64,000 nt of DNA from Caryophanales bacterium. Lineage in GTDB: Bacteria > Bacillota > Bacilli > Exiguobacteriales > Exiguobacteriaceae. This document shows positions 7,458 through 15,609 of the stretch, piece after piece. Below the pieces are notes generated by a model. The model searched no databases. It was not told the origin of the DNA and worked only from the letters and a program-made list of their open reading frames with translations. Made by a program: the position numbers and the translations under genes. Positions within the stretch are counted from its first letter, which is position 1; every line of letters begins with the position of its first letter. Location: NCBI GenBank assembly GCA_902363455.1, contig CABJAC010000001.1, positions 558,001 through 622,000 of the forward strand. Reading direction: 5' to 3'.

Positions 7458-9959
7458 TTACTCAGACTTTTTCTGATCTTCCTCAGTGTTCTTTTTGGCA
7501 TCAGCGTCGGCTTTAGCATCATCTGCTTTCTTCTTAGCATCGGCATCGGCTTTGGCTTTAGCGTCATCCGCTTTCTTCTTAGCATCAGCATCAGCTTTGG
7601 CGTCATCTGCTTTCTGCTTAGCATCAGCATCGGCTTTGGCGTCATCTGCTTTCTGCTTAGCATCGGCTTCGGCCTTAGCGTCATCCGCTTTCTTTTGTGC
7701 TTCTTCTTGCTGTTTTTTCTTTTCGGCTGCAGCTTTCTTTCTTGCTTCTGCTTCTTTTTTCTTTTGATCTTCTTCTTTGAAGCGACCAGTATTCTTGAAG
7801 TCGTTGGCACTGACTGAAGCAGGTTGATTAAAGCGGGCACCTGATTTGAAATAGCTGCTGTTCGCATTGTACGTCAGATTCGCCATCTGAGCCCATAGGT
7901 TTTGTGTGCGTTGGTAGTACGTCGTCGCACCGAGCAAGGAGTTGTTTTGGTCATGACCGGTCCAAACAGCAAGCGTTACGCCGGGGGTCGAACCGACAAG
8001 GTACGAGTCTTTGATTTCATTTGTTGTTCCTGTTTTACCTGCCCAGTCTCCAGGTGCTTTGAGTAAGGAGTTCGCGTATTGTGCAGTCCCTTTATCAAAA
8101 ACACCACGCATCATATCGAGCGTTAAATAAGCAGTACGGGTTTCGTAAATTCGTTTTTTCTTCGATTTTGCTTTGTAGACATTTTTTCCGTCTTTTGTAA
8201 TCTTGGAAATGACATATGGTTTGACGTATTCGCCATAGTTCGCAAGTGTTGCATAAGCTCCGGCGAGTTCAACCGGTGTGATTTCCATCGTTCCGAGAGC
8301 GGCGGACGGCGCATAACGAATGTTATCCGGAATTTCAATTCCCATGTCGACCAATTTTTGAATAGAGTTTGACATGTTCATTTTTTCATACGTCTTAACG
8401 GCAGGAACGTTTAGCGACAGTTCGAGTGCTTCGCGTACTGTAACGTTTCCGCGGTAACGTCCACCCTCATTGTTAATCGGATTATCACCGGGTTGACGGG
8501 GGACAGTTTGATAATAATATTCTTCATCATTAATGGTCGATGCCGGTGTAATCAAGCCATTTTCGATTCCGTTCGAGTAAACAAGGATTGGTTTCGCGGT
8601 CGAACCGATTTGACGTTTTGCCTGGAAGGCGCGGTTGAAGTCATCTGCTGTTCCATCCGTATAGCGTCCACCAACAAAACCGAGAATCCGGCCTGTTTCA
8701 TTTTGAACCATGACAGCAGCCGTTTCTTCCGGATCTTTTTTCGTAACGGTCTTTTTCGTTTTGGAATTGACCACTTGCTTGTACTGGGGAGCGCTTGGGA
8801 AGTTCGATGCATTTTTAGCAGGAGTTTGCATCGCTTCATGAATTTTTTTATCAAGTGTTAAATGAATTTTATATCCGCCTTGTCGTATGGCGACTAAAGC
8901 TTGATCGCGGTAATTAGCTTTAACTTCAGCTAATTCTGAAGGTTTGACTTCATCTTCTTTAATGTCATCCTGCTTCATAAAGTAGCTTGTCATGATTTTG
9001 AGCGCTTCTTTTTCAGCTAAATCATAAACGTAAGGGTACGTATCCCGTGACCGTTTCGATGTTTTGGCAAAGTCTTTTGTAATATCGTATTTTACAGCTT
9101 TCTCATATTGTTCTTTTGTGATGCTTTTTGCGACATACATCCGTTTTAAGACGGTTTTCATTCGATTTGTACTTGGCGTCAAATCTTTTTTGACGACGCC
9201 GCCTTGCAGGTAAGGCGTATAATAATACGGATTTTTTGGAATACCGGCCAAGAAAGCGGCTTGAGGCAACGTCAGTTTTTGAGCGGATTTATTAAACACC
9301 CCACGGGACGCAGCTTCAATACCAGCGATATTTCGACCTAGTGAGTTTCGTCCGAACGACACGACGTTCAGATAAGCTTGAAGAATTTCATCTTTGGTCA
9401 TCGCATTTTCAAGACGCAGAGCTAAGATGATTTCTTTTGCTTTTCGTTCAAACGAGACTTCATTCGTCAGGATTTGGTTTTTAATCAACTGTTGCGTCAA
9501 GGTGCTTCCGCCTGTACGTGACGCAGAGTTCGTCAACTCTTGAAGAACGGCGCGTAACGTTGCTTTTGGAACAACACCATCGTGTTCATAAAAATCAACG
9601 TCCTCTGTCGATAATACGGCATCGAGTAAATAAGGGGAAATTTCTTTGATAGTAACGGGTTGACGTTCTTCATCTGTTGTAATATTCGTCAACTTTTCGC
9701 CACTTCCCCAATAAATTTCACTTGTGACGGCATAACTGTTTACTTGTTGCTTCATCTCCGCCAGTTTTGGTGCTTTTGTATCTTTGACGAGTGACGCAAA
9801 GTAGCCGCCTGCTGCCCCGACAGAAAAACTTCCGACGAGTAAAACCCCTATGATGAGGAATAAAATGATATTCCAAGATACGTCGTATGTGATATTTGAC
9901 CAGTGCCGAACGGCTTTCGTCCGGGGATGATTCCAAAACTTGAACCAGTTCTCGCGCAT
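7458..9959 (-). CDS. Class A penicillin-binding protein with repetitive tail
   Basis: Bifunctional peptidoglycan synthase of 833 residues. A cytoplasmic N-terminus precedes a single membrane anchor (about 30-52). The GT51 glycosyltransferase has catalytic Glu119 (STEDVDFYEHDG) and GGSTLTQQ (150-157). The transpeptidase has the SxxK serine at 453 (GSTAKP), an SLN motif and KTG at 642-644. After about residue 730 the protein is low-complexity, first Lys/Glu-rich, then five Ala/Asp/Lys repeats, then NTEEDQKKSE. The family is PBP1A/2A-like; I do not assign which B. subtilis paralogue. It is monocistronic, between acsA and tyrS, and looks inserted relative to the usual acsA-tyrS order. Confidence 0.93.
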   Translation of the reverse strand: MRENWFKFWNHPRTKAVRHWSNITYDVSWNIILFLIIGVLLVGSFSVGAAGGYFASLVKDTKAPKLAEMKQQVNSYAVTSEIYWGSGEKLTNITTDEERQPVTIKEISPYLLDAVLSTEDVDFYEHDGVVPKATLRAVLQELTNSASRTGGSTLTQQLIKNQILTNEVSFERKAKEIILALRLENAMTKDEILQAYLNVVSFGRNSLGRNIAGIEAASRGVFNKSAQKLTLPQAAFLAGIPKNPYYYTPYLQGGVVKKDLTPSTNRMKTVLKRMYVAKSITKEQYEKAVKYDITKDFAKTSKRSRDTYPYVYDLAEKEALKIMTSYFMKQDDIKEDEVKPSELAEVKANYRDQALVAIRQGGYKIHLTLDKKIHEAMQTPAKNASNFPSAPQYKQVVNSKTKKTVTKKDPEETAAVMVQNETGRILGFVGGRYTDGTADDFNRAFQAKRQIGSTAKPILVYSNGIENGLITPASTINDEEYYYQTVPRQPGDNPINNEGGRYRGNVTVREALELSLNVPAVKTYEKMNMSNSIQKLVDMGIEIPDNIRYAPSAALGTMEITPVELAGAYATLANYGEYVKPYVISKITKDGKNVYKAKSKKKRIYETRTAYLTLDMMRGVFDKGTAQYANSLLKAPGDWAGKTGTTNEIKDSYLVGSTPGVTLAVWTGHDQNNSLLGATTYYQRTQNLWAQMANLTYNANSSYFKSGARFNQPASVSANDFKNTGRFKEEDQKKKEAEARKKAAAEKKKQQEEAQKKADDAKAEADAKQKADDAKADADAKQKADDAKADADAKKKADDAKAKADADAKKKADDAKADADAKKNTEEDQKKSE
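7491..7691 (-). repeat. In-frame 39-bp tandem repeats (PBP tail)
   Basis: Five consecutive units of consensus KADDAKADADAKQ (13, 13, 13, 15 and 13 residues) coded by near-identical 39-45 bp blocks. The antisense frame (FLASASALA-type) is open only because of the repeat. Confidence 0.95.
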
Positions 9960-10052
9960 AAATGATCTCCTTTACATCTTAAACTTGGGTGTAAATTAAC
10001 ATTAAATCACAGATAGACGTATTATACCATAATCGAATAGACAGAAAGTGAC

Positions 10053-10082
10053 TTGACAGTCGATTCTGCTTCGACGTATCAT
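10053..10082 (+). promoter_or_regulatory. tyrS promoter
   Basis: Perfect TTGACA (10053-10058), 18-nt spacer, TATCAT (10077-10082); start near 10089, giving a roughly 275-nt leader before tyrS. Confidence 0.8.
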
Positions 10083-10094
10083 GAAGACATCTTA

Positions 10095-10341
10095 ATTAAA
10101 AAGTATATAAAAAAACAGCTGTGATTGGAAATAAGTAATGGGACACTCCCTGTATCAGAGACCTAGTGGTGCTGCGAACTAGGACATAGTGATTTCATGA
10201 ATTACGCTTTCAGGAGCTTCTTGAGAAATCAAGCGGTCTGCCCCGTTACCGGCAATCTAAGTGGCATGAATTTCATGCAATTAGGGTGGTACCACGGAAT
10301 ATTCCGTCCCTTCGTTCACACGAGGGGACGGTTTTTTTTTA
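10095..10341 (+). promoter_or_regulatory. Tyrosine T-box leader of tyrS
   Basis: tRNA-sensing transcription attenuator. The conserved T-box AGGGTGGTACCACGG is at 10283-10297; its TGGT would pair with the ACCA end of uncharged tRNA-Tyr. A terminator follows (stem 10304-10314 / 10321-10331, then nine T). An AAGTA motif typical of the Stem I loop E lies near 10134. A TAC tyrosine codon at 10203-10205, in the 3' strand of Stem I, is the likely specifier. Confidence 0.93.
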
Positions 10342-10364
10342 GATTATTTTTAGGGGGAAGACAG

Positions 10365-11612
10365 ATGACGTTACTTGAAGATTTAGAGTTTCGCGGTTTA
10401 ATCAACCAATTGACAGATGAAGAAGGCATTAAGGAATTGTTGGCCAGTCCGACGACGTTGTACACAGGATTTGATCCGACAGCAGATTCACTGCACATCG
10501 GACATTTATTGCCGATTCTTGTTTTAAAACGATTCCAACAGGCAGGCCATCATGTCATCGGTTTAGTTGGTGGTGCAACAGGAATGATCGGTGATCCGAG
10601 TGGTCGTTCGACGGAACGTTCATTAAACACATCAGATATCGTTGAAGAATTCGCGAACCGGATCAAAGGGCAATTGTCCCGCTTTTTGCCGCTTGAAGGT
10701 GAAAATCCCGTGACGATTGCAAACAATCTCGATTGGACAAAAGATTTAACGATTATCGATTTCTTACGTGACATCGGAAAACATTTCCCAATCAGCTACA
10801 TGTTGGCAAAAGACTCCGTCGACTCACGCCTTCAAAACGGGATATCATTCACCGAGTTCTCTTACATGTTGCTGCAATCATTTGATTTCTTGAAATTATA
10901 CGAAAACGAAGGATGCCGCCTGCAGGTCGGGGGAAGCGATCAGTGGGGGAATATCACAGCAGGCATGGAATTGATCCGCCGTGTTGGTCATGATCAAAAA
11001 GCGTTTGGGATGACGGTACCACTCGTCACAAAATCGGATGGTCAAAAATTCGGGAAAACAGCCGGCGGTGCAGTTTGGCTGGATGCCGATAAAACGACAC
11101 CATATGAGTTTTACCAGTTTTGGTTCAATGTTGATGATCTCGACGTCATCAAGTTCTTAAAATACTTTACATTCCTGACACATGAAGAAATCAACGTGCT
11201 TCAGCAGGAAGTTGAAACGGCACCTGAGAAACGAATCGCCCAGCGCCGGTTGGCAGAAGAGATGACAGTTCTCGTTCATGGCGCAGAGGCACTTGAACAG
11301 TCGGAACGGATTACGAAAGCACTCTTCAGCGGTGAAATCAAATCATTGAAAGCAGAAGACATTGCCGATGCCTTCAAAGGCATGCCGCGATTTACGCTCG
11401 GTGAAGCAACGAACTTGGTCGATGTCCTCGTTGAAGCAAATATCAGTCCGTCAAAACGTCAAGCGCGTGAAGATGTGACGAACGGAGCGATCTACATCAA
11501 CGGAGATCGGGAACAAGAATTGACGAAAGAGATTACAAAACAAGATGCGATTGGTGATTTTACGATCATTCGTCGTGGGAAAAAGAAATACTTTGTGCTT
11601 GAGCACGCTTAA
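10365..11612 (+). CDS. tyrS: Tyrosyl-tRNA synthetase
   Basis: Class I aminoacyl-tRNA synthetase, charges tRNA-Tyr. 415 residues from the ATG at 10365, which follows AGGGGGAAG. The frame stays open back to 10197, but that extension is T-box leader and not protein. The HIGH motif is at residues 44-47, the KMSKS equivalent is KFGKT, and a C-terminal S4-like RNA-binding domain begins around residue 350 (LVDVLVEANISPSKRQAREDV). Expression is controlled by the upstream T-box. It ends in a bidirectional terminator shared with bioY. Confidence 0.98.
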   Translation: MTLLEDLEFRGLINQLTDEEGIKELLASPTTLYTGFDPTADSLHIGHLLPILVLKRFQQAGHHVIGLVGGATGMIGDPSGRSTERSLNTSDIVEEFANRIKGQLSRFLPLEGENPVTIANNLDWTKDLTIIDFLRDIGKHFPISYMLAKDSVDSRLQNGISFTEFSYMLLQSFDFLKLYENEGCRLQVGGSDQWGNITAGMELIRRVGHDQKAFGMTVPLVTKSDGQKFGKTAGGAVWLDADKTTPYEFYQFWFNVDDLDVIKFLKYFTFLTHEEINVLQQEVETAPEKRIAQRRLAEEMTVLVHGAEALEQSERITKALFSGEIKSLKAEDIADAFKGMPRFTLGEATNLVDVLVEANISPSKRQAREDVTNGAIYINGDREQELTKEITKQDAIGDFTIIRRGKKKYFVLEHA

Positions 11613-11620
11613 ACACGTTA

Positions 11621-11658
11621 AAAAACAACGCTGACGGAATTCGTCAGCGTTGTTTTTC
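11621..11658. terminator. Bidirectional terminator tyrS / bioY
   Basis: 11-bp stem (11626-11636 / 11642-11652) flanked by A-run and T-run. Confidence 0.92.
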
Positions 11659-11660
11659 TA

Positions 11661-12188
11661 TTACGCGACCCGGAATAAGCGGAGCGGGAGCAAACGCACG
11701 GCAATCGTCGTTGCAAGCAACGCTTTTAGGGCATCACCGAGAATAAACGGAATATTGATGGCGAGGGCATCAACGAAAGATAGCTGTAAGACAGCCATCA
11801 AACCAAATGTACCAAGCAGATAAACAAGCCCGAGTCCGAACACGATCATGCCGATAAACAGTGGCAGGAAACGACGTGTCTTTTCAGCGACCAGACCAAT
11901 AAAGAAACCGGCAATCGGGAAAGCAATCAAATAGCCGACCGTCGGTCCGACGAATGGCGCAAGTCCTCCTTTTCCACCGAGTAAGGGGAGACCGGCAGCA
12001 GCCAGTAATAAAAAGACTAAGACCGCAAGACCACCACGTTTTGCGCCGAGGATGGCACTGACCGTCATGATGGCAAGCATTTGAAGGGTGATCGGAACGG
12101 GTCCGACGAGTTGAAGTTGCGGCAGCAGACTGACCGCAGAAATGATGGCAGCACCTAAAGCGATAAATGTAAGATCTTTTGTTTTCAT
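11661..12188 (-). CDS. bioY: BioY biotin transporter S component
   Basis: Substrate-binding membrane subunit of a biotin energy-coupling-factor transporter. About 175 residues, very hydrophobic, with about six transmembrane segments and the BioY-typical LQLVGPVPITLQML and GGLAPFVGPTVGYLIAFP. The frame extends to an ATG at 12209, but a purine-rich AAGAGGA sits inside that extension, so the ATG at 12188 (MKTKDLTF) is preferred. No ECF ATPase genes are nearby, so it would share a general module. A perfect BirA-type operator just upstream explains its control. Confidence 0.9.
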   Translation of the reverse strand: MKTKDLTFIALGAAIISAVSLLPQLQLVGPVPITLQMLAIMTVSAILGAKRGGLAVLVFLLLAAAGLPLLGGKGGLAPFVGPTVGYLIAFPIAGFFIGLVAEKTRRFLPLFIGMIVFGLGLVYLLGTFGLMAVLQLSFVDALAINIPFILGDALKALLATTIAVRLLPLRLFRVA

Positions 12189-12211
12189 AACATGACACGT
12201 CCTCTTCATTA

Positions 12212-12244
12212 TGTGTTAACCAATATAAATAAAAGGTTAACACA
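12212..12244 (-). promoter_or_regulatory. BirA (biotin) operator of bioY
   Basis: Perfect 10-bp inverted repeat TGTGTTAACC / GGTTAACACA separated by 13 nt, the Bacillales biotin-operator form (GTTAAC half sites). It overlaps a TATATT -10-like hexamer on the minus strand, so holo-BirA would block transcription. Confidence 0.88.
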
Positions 12245-12264
12245 AAACGTAGAAAAGGGAAACA

Positions 12265-12293
12265 TAAAAAAAGCACCCACCGAAGTGGATGCT
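12265..12293 (-). terminator. rpsD terminator
   Basis: 9-bp stem (12272-12280 / 12285-12293) with a CGAA/TTCG tetraloop and a T-run on the minus strand. Confidence 0.93.
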
Positions 12294-12305
12294 TGAAACA
12301 ACTGA

Positions 12306-12905
12306 TTAACGTGAGTAGTACTCAACGACGAGTTGTTCTTGGATTTGATCGTTCAATTCAGAACGCTCTGGAAGACGGACGAACGTTCCTTCGAGCTTCT
12401 CAGCATCGAAAGTAACGAAGTCTTTAGTTGCTGGAGCAACTTCGAGTGCTTCTTTGATAACGACAAAGTTCTTCGATTTTTCGCGAACTGAGATCGTTTG
12501 ACCTGGTTTCACGCGGAACGACGGGATGTCGACGCGAGCGCCTTCAACTTGGATGTGACCGTGGTTGACGAGCTGACGAGCAGCACGACGTGTACGAGCC
12601 ATACCCATACGGTAAACGACGTTGTCAAGACGTGCTTCAAGTAAGAACATGAAGTTCTCACCGTGGATACCAGGCATTTTGCCAGCATCGTTGAAGATAC
12701 GGTTGAATTGACGTTCGTTTACTCCGTACATGTGACGAAGCGTTTGCTTCGCTTGAAGTTGAAGACCGTACTCAGACATTTTACGACGGCTGTTACCGTG
12801 TTGTCCTGGAGCGTACGGACGTTTTGCGATTTCTTTTCCTGTTTCAGTAAGAGAGATACCGAGACGACGTGAAAGTTTCCAAGCTGGACCTGTATAGCGA
12901 GCCAT
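12306..12905 (-). CDS. rpsD: 30S ribosomal protein S4
   Basis: Primary 16S rRNA-binding protein of the small-subunit body, 199 residues, full length. It begins [19 protein letters not shown] and contains the central S4 RNA-binding domain ([27 protein letters not shown], about 93-119). The ATG at 12905 follows AAGGAGGAG. It stands alone with its own strong promoter and a roughly 190-nt leader, as in B. subtilis where S4 represses its own mRNA. Confidence 0.98.
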   Translation of the reverse strand: MARYTGPAWKLSRRLGISLTETGKEIAKRPYAPGQHGNSRRKMSEYGLQLQAKQTLRHMYGVNERQFNRIFNDAGKMPGIHGENFMFLLEARLDNVVYRMGMARTRRAARQLVNHGHIQVEGARVDIPSFRVKPGQTISVREKSKNFVVIKEALEVAPATKDFVTFDAEKLEGTFVRLPERSELNDQIQEQLVVEYYSR

Positions 12906-13095
12906 AATAAGACTCCTCCTTAGTGTTCGTTATTATTTGCATAAAAATAATAACGCCATCAAACCCACGTTACGCCCATTTCATGATGTGGCACCCTCGC
13001 TTGATAGCAAAGTTACACGATGCCCCTCCGGCAAAGCCGAGTCATGAAATGTGATACGTAAGCGATTTGACCGCTATCGTTATCATTTCTGCACT
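12906..13095 (-). promoter_or_regulatory. rpsD leader (S4 autoregulatory RNA)
   Basis: Untranslated leader of about 190 nt. It shows long complementarity (TTTCATGA with TCATGAAA) enclosing the CCGGAGGGGCATCG region, and a 10-bp hairpin just upstream of the ribosome site (CGTTATTATT / AATAATAACG, 12927-12953). The position fits the Firmicutes S4 leader family; the assignment is by position and structure, not by a covariance search. Confidence 0.7.
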
Positions 13096-13101
13096 TTTAC
13101 A

Positions 13102-13130
13102 AGTATACGTCTGCTGATTCCTGCTGTCAA
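13102..13130 (-). promoter_or_regulatory. rpsD promoter
   Basis: On the minus strand TTGACA (13125-13130), 17-nt spacer, TATACT (13102-13107); near-consensus sigma-A promoter directly abutting the upstream gene's stop codon. Confidence 0.9.
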
Positions 13131-13616
13131 TCAAATATGACGAAGAAGAATTTCGCTGAACGCTTCTAGACCGGCTTGGTCTGTCTCGTCGAACCGATTG
13201 AGTTCAGGACTATCGATGTCGAGGACACCAATCGTTTTTCCGTCCTTGATCAATGGCACGACGATTTCTGAATTGGTTGCCGCGTCACAAGCGATATGTC
13301 CCGGAAACGCATGTACATCCAAAACGAGTTGTGTCGTTTGATCTTGTGCTGCTGTTCCGCAGACACCACGTCCGAATGGAATACGGACACAAGCCGGCAG
13401 ACCTTGGAATGGACCGAGGACCAATTCGTTTTGCTCAGAATCAGTCAAGTAAAAACCAACCCAGTTCGTGCGGTCAAGGAATTGACCAAGCAATGCGCTA
13501 GCATTGGCAAGATTAGCGATTTGATTGGTTTCCCCGGTAAGTAAAGCATCGAGTTGTTTGTTCAGCATTTCGTATTGTTTCGTGCGGTCACCATCATAAG
13601 TCGTTGTCTCAAACAT
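13131..13616 (-). CDS. msrC: Free methionine-(R)-sulfoxide reductase (GAF domain)
   Basis: Reduces free Met-R-sulfoxide (fRMsr family; YtsP in B. subtilis). 161 residues from the ATG at 13616, which follows AGGAGGA; the frame also runs to 13640, but that part contains the ribosome site. The single GAF domain keeps all three cysteines of the family: C76 (LPACVRIP), C86 (GVCGTAA) and C110 (HIACDAA), plus the C-terminal IGVLDIDSPELNRFDE signature. The neighbour rpsD has an independent promoter. Confidence 0.92.
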   Translation of the reverse strand: MFETTTYDGDRTKQYEMLNKQLDALLTGETNQIANLANASALLGQFLDRTNWVGFYLTDSEQNELVLGPFQGLPACVRIPFGRGVCGTAAQDQTTQLVLDVHAFPGHIACDAATNSEIVVPLIKDGKTIGVLDIDSPELNRFDETDQAGLEAFSEILLRHI

Positions 13617-13836
13617 GTAGCATTCCTCCTGAAAAATCATATTTTATTCATCTTATCGGGTTTTTGTGTCACTGACAAATAATTGATTTTACGAAACGCA
13701 TCTTAAAAGTTCGGAAGAAATTAGGAAAAACCGCAGTAAATCTATGCAAATCGGTTGCGCTATACTATTATAAGGATAAGATTAAAGCGAATTTCTTAAA
13801 ATATAATATCGCTTGATAGGGTGGAGGTCGTAACAA

Positions 13837-15543
13837 ATGTGGGCATGGGTGATTGGTGTCATCGTCATCGTATTACTCGTCATGTTATTCAGCATGGTCA
13901 GTCGTAAAAAATATTATACGAAAATCGATGAACTTGATCTGCGGAAACAAAGAATCATCAGCGCATCGATTCCGAAGGAGTTGCAGGAACTGAAGGAACT
14001 CCCAATGGCGGGTGAGACGGAGACGAAATTCACTTCCTGGCATCAAGCATGGGAGGAATTAGTGACAGTCCACGTCGCGCAAATCGATGAAACATTATAT
14101 CGGGCGGAAGAAGAATTGGATCGTTATCGGTTCGTCGCCGTTAAAAATGATTTAGAAGTGACGGAGCAACTGATTGCTGAACTTGAGGGATTGATTGATG
14201 AAATGTTGACAGAAATGTCAACGTTCAAAAATAACCAATCCATCTTGGCAGAACTGAAAGTCCAAGGTGAAACGAACTCGGGTCAAGTCCGCAAATCACT
14301 GCTGTTACAAGCCACATCGTTCGGACCGGCTTTACCGAAGCTTGAAGAGCAGGCAGAAGACATCGATCGGTTACGGACCGAGATGACTGCCTTTGAAAAC
14401 GCAGGAGAAGTGACGAAAGCTTACGAAACGAGTTTGTTGCTTGAAGCGAAAGTAGAGCAGACCCGTCAACTCGTCGAAGTCATTCCGCAACAATGGAAGA
14501 CGTTGGCCCATGAATTGAGACAACGTATTGATCAGTTGAGTGCTGGATATAAAGAAATGACGCTTGATGGTTATCCACTCGAACCCCTTGGAATGCAGTC
14601 TGATATCAAACGTTTTGAAGAACAACGTTTGAGTCTCGTCAAAAAACTCGAATTTCTTGAAATTACAGGACTTGAAGAGCAGGTACAACAACTTGCTTCG
14701 GATATCGACCAAATGTACGATACGTTCCGTCGTGAAGTCGACGCAAGGCACCATGTGAAAAAAGAAAACCAATCATTGAAACAAAAAGCATTACGAATGC
14801 GTGAAAAGATCCATCAATTGGCGCAAGAGTTCAGCATGCTTCGTGAAAATTATGAAATTTCAGCGGACTTAGGGGAGTATTACGAATCCATTCAACGGGA
14901 TGAAGAAATGTTGTTCGGGGCAGCAAAGGATCTCGATGAGTCTATTGCGAGCCGAATCATTCCCTTCAGCATGCTCGAAGATCAAATGCGTGATGCCGTC
15001 CGTTTGGAAGAACAGTTGATGATTCAATACGAGCGCTTCTCTGTAGAATTGCAGGCATTACGCAAGGAAGAAACAGAAGTCCGCCAACGTGTCATCGAAT
15101 GGAAACAACTTTTGTCGACTATTCGTTTACGTTTAAAACGACTGGGTCTTCCGAAAATTCCAAAGGATGTCGAAGAGGCGGTACAAGCATCGAGCCGTTC
15201 TTTGCAGACATTGGAGTCACGTTTGGAAGAATTGCCGTTTAATGTCCATTACATCGTTTCCCAAAGTGAAGATGTCAATGGAACGTTTAAAATTCTACAA
15301 GAACGGATAGATAAATTAGTATTCGAAGTCACGTATGCAGAACGACTTGTCCAATATGCGAATCGGTTCCGGCGACATGACAATGAGATACATATGTCGC
15401 TGACGATTGCTGAGACGAAGTTCCTTGCGGGAGACTACGAACGGACGATCACATTAGGTGAACAAGTGCTAGAACGATTCGAACCAAGCTCAATCGAACG
15501 GATTCGAAAAGCATGTGGTCAACCGGAAACGTTACATGCATAA
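13837..15543 (+). CDS. ezrA: Septation ring formation regulator EzrA
   Basis: Membrane-anchored negative regulator of FtsZ ring assembly and divisome scaffold in Firmicutes. 568 residues, matching the family (about 562). One N-terminal transmembrane helix (about 3-22, VIGVIVIVLLVMLF) is followed by a long series of spectrin-like coiled-coil repeats rich in Glu, Leu, Gln and Arg. The ATG follows GGTGGAGG. It lies divergent from the GAF reductase gene, as ytsP and ezrA do in Bacillus. A weak terminator follows. Confidence 0.95.
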   Translation: MWAWVIGVIVIVLLVMLFSMVSRKKYYTKIDELDLRKQRIISASIPKELQELKELPMAGETETKFTSWHQAWEELVTVHVAQIDETLYRAEEELDRYRFVAVKNDLEVTEQLIAELEGLIDEMLTEMSTFKNNQSILAELKVQGETNSGQVRKSLLLQATSFGPALPKLEEQAEDIDRLRTEMTAFENAGEVTKAYETSLLLEAKVEQTRQLVEVIPQQWKTLAHELRQRIDQLSAGYKEMTLDGYPLEPLGMQSDIKRFEEQRLSLVKKLEFLEITGLEEQVQQLASDIDQMYDTFRREVDARHHVKKENQSLKQKALRMREKIHQLAQEFSMLRENYEISADLGEYYESIQRDEEMLFGAAKDLDESIASRIIPFSMLEDQMRDAVRLEEQLMIQYERFSVELQALRKEETEVRQRVIEWKQLLSTIRLRLKRLGLPKIPKDVEEAVQASSRSLQTLESRLEELPFNVHYIVSQSEDVNGTFKILQERIDKLVFEVTYAERLVQYANRFRRHDNEIHMSLTIAETKFLAGDYERTITLGEQVLERFEPSSIERIRKACGQPETLHA

Positions 15544-15559
15544 TCATCACTGACAACTC

Positions 15560-15590
15560 AGGGTGGCCGTTCCGGTCACCCTGTTTGTGT
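15560..15590 (+). terminator. Terminator-like hairpin after ezrA
   Basis: 9-bp stem (15560-15568 / 15574-15582, one G-U pair) with a T-rich but interrupted tail. Confidence 0.7.
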
Positions 15591-15609
15591 AAAAAAGGGA
15601 GCGATTGAG

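Noticed and set aside
7491..7691. Possible CRISPR-like repeat
   Set aside because: Units are contiguous, in frame and coding, with no unique spacers.
7486..7767. Plus-strand frame of Ala/Ser/Phe/Leu repeats
   Set aside because: Mirror image of the PBP tail repeat; no ribosome site, composition explained entirely by the opposite strand.
10197..10364. N-terminal extension of tyrS (open frame from 10197)
   Set aside because: This part is the T-box leader with its terminator; the ribosome site and normal TyrS N-terminus are at 10365.
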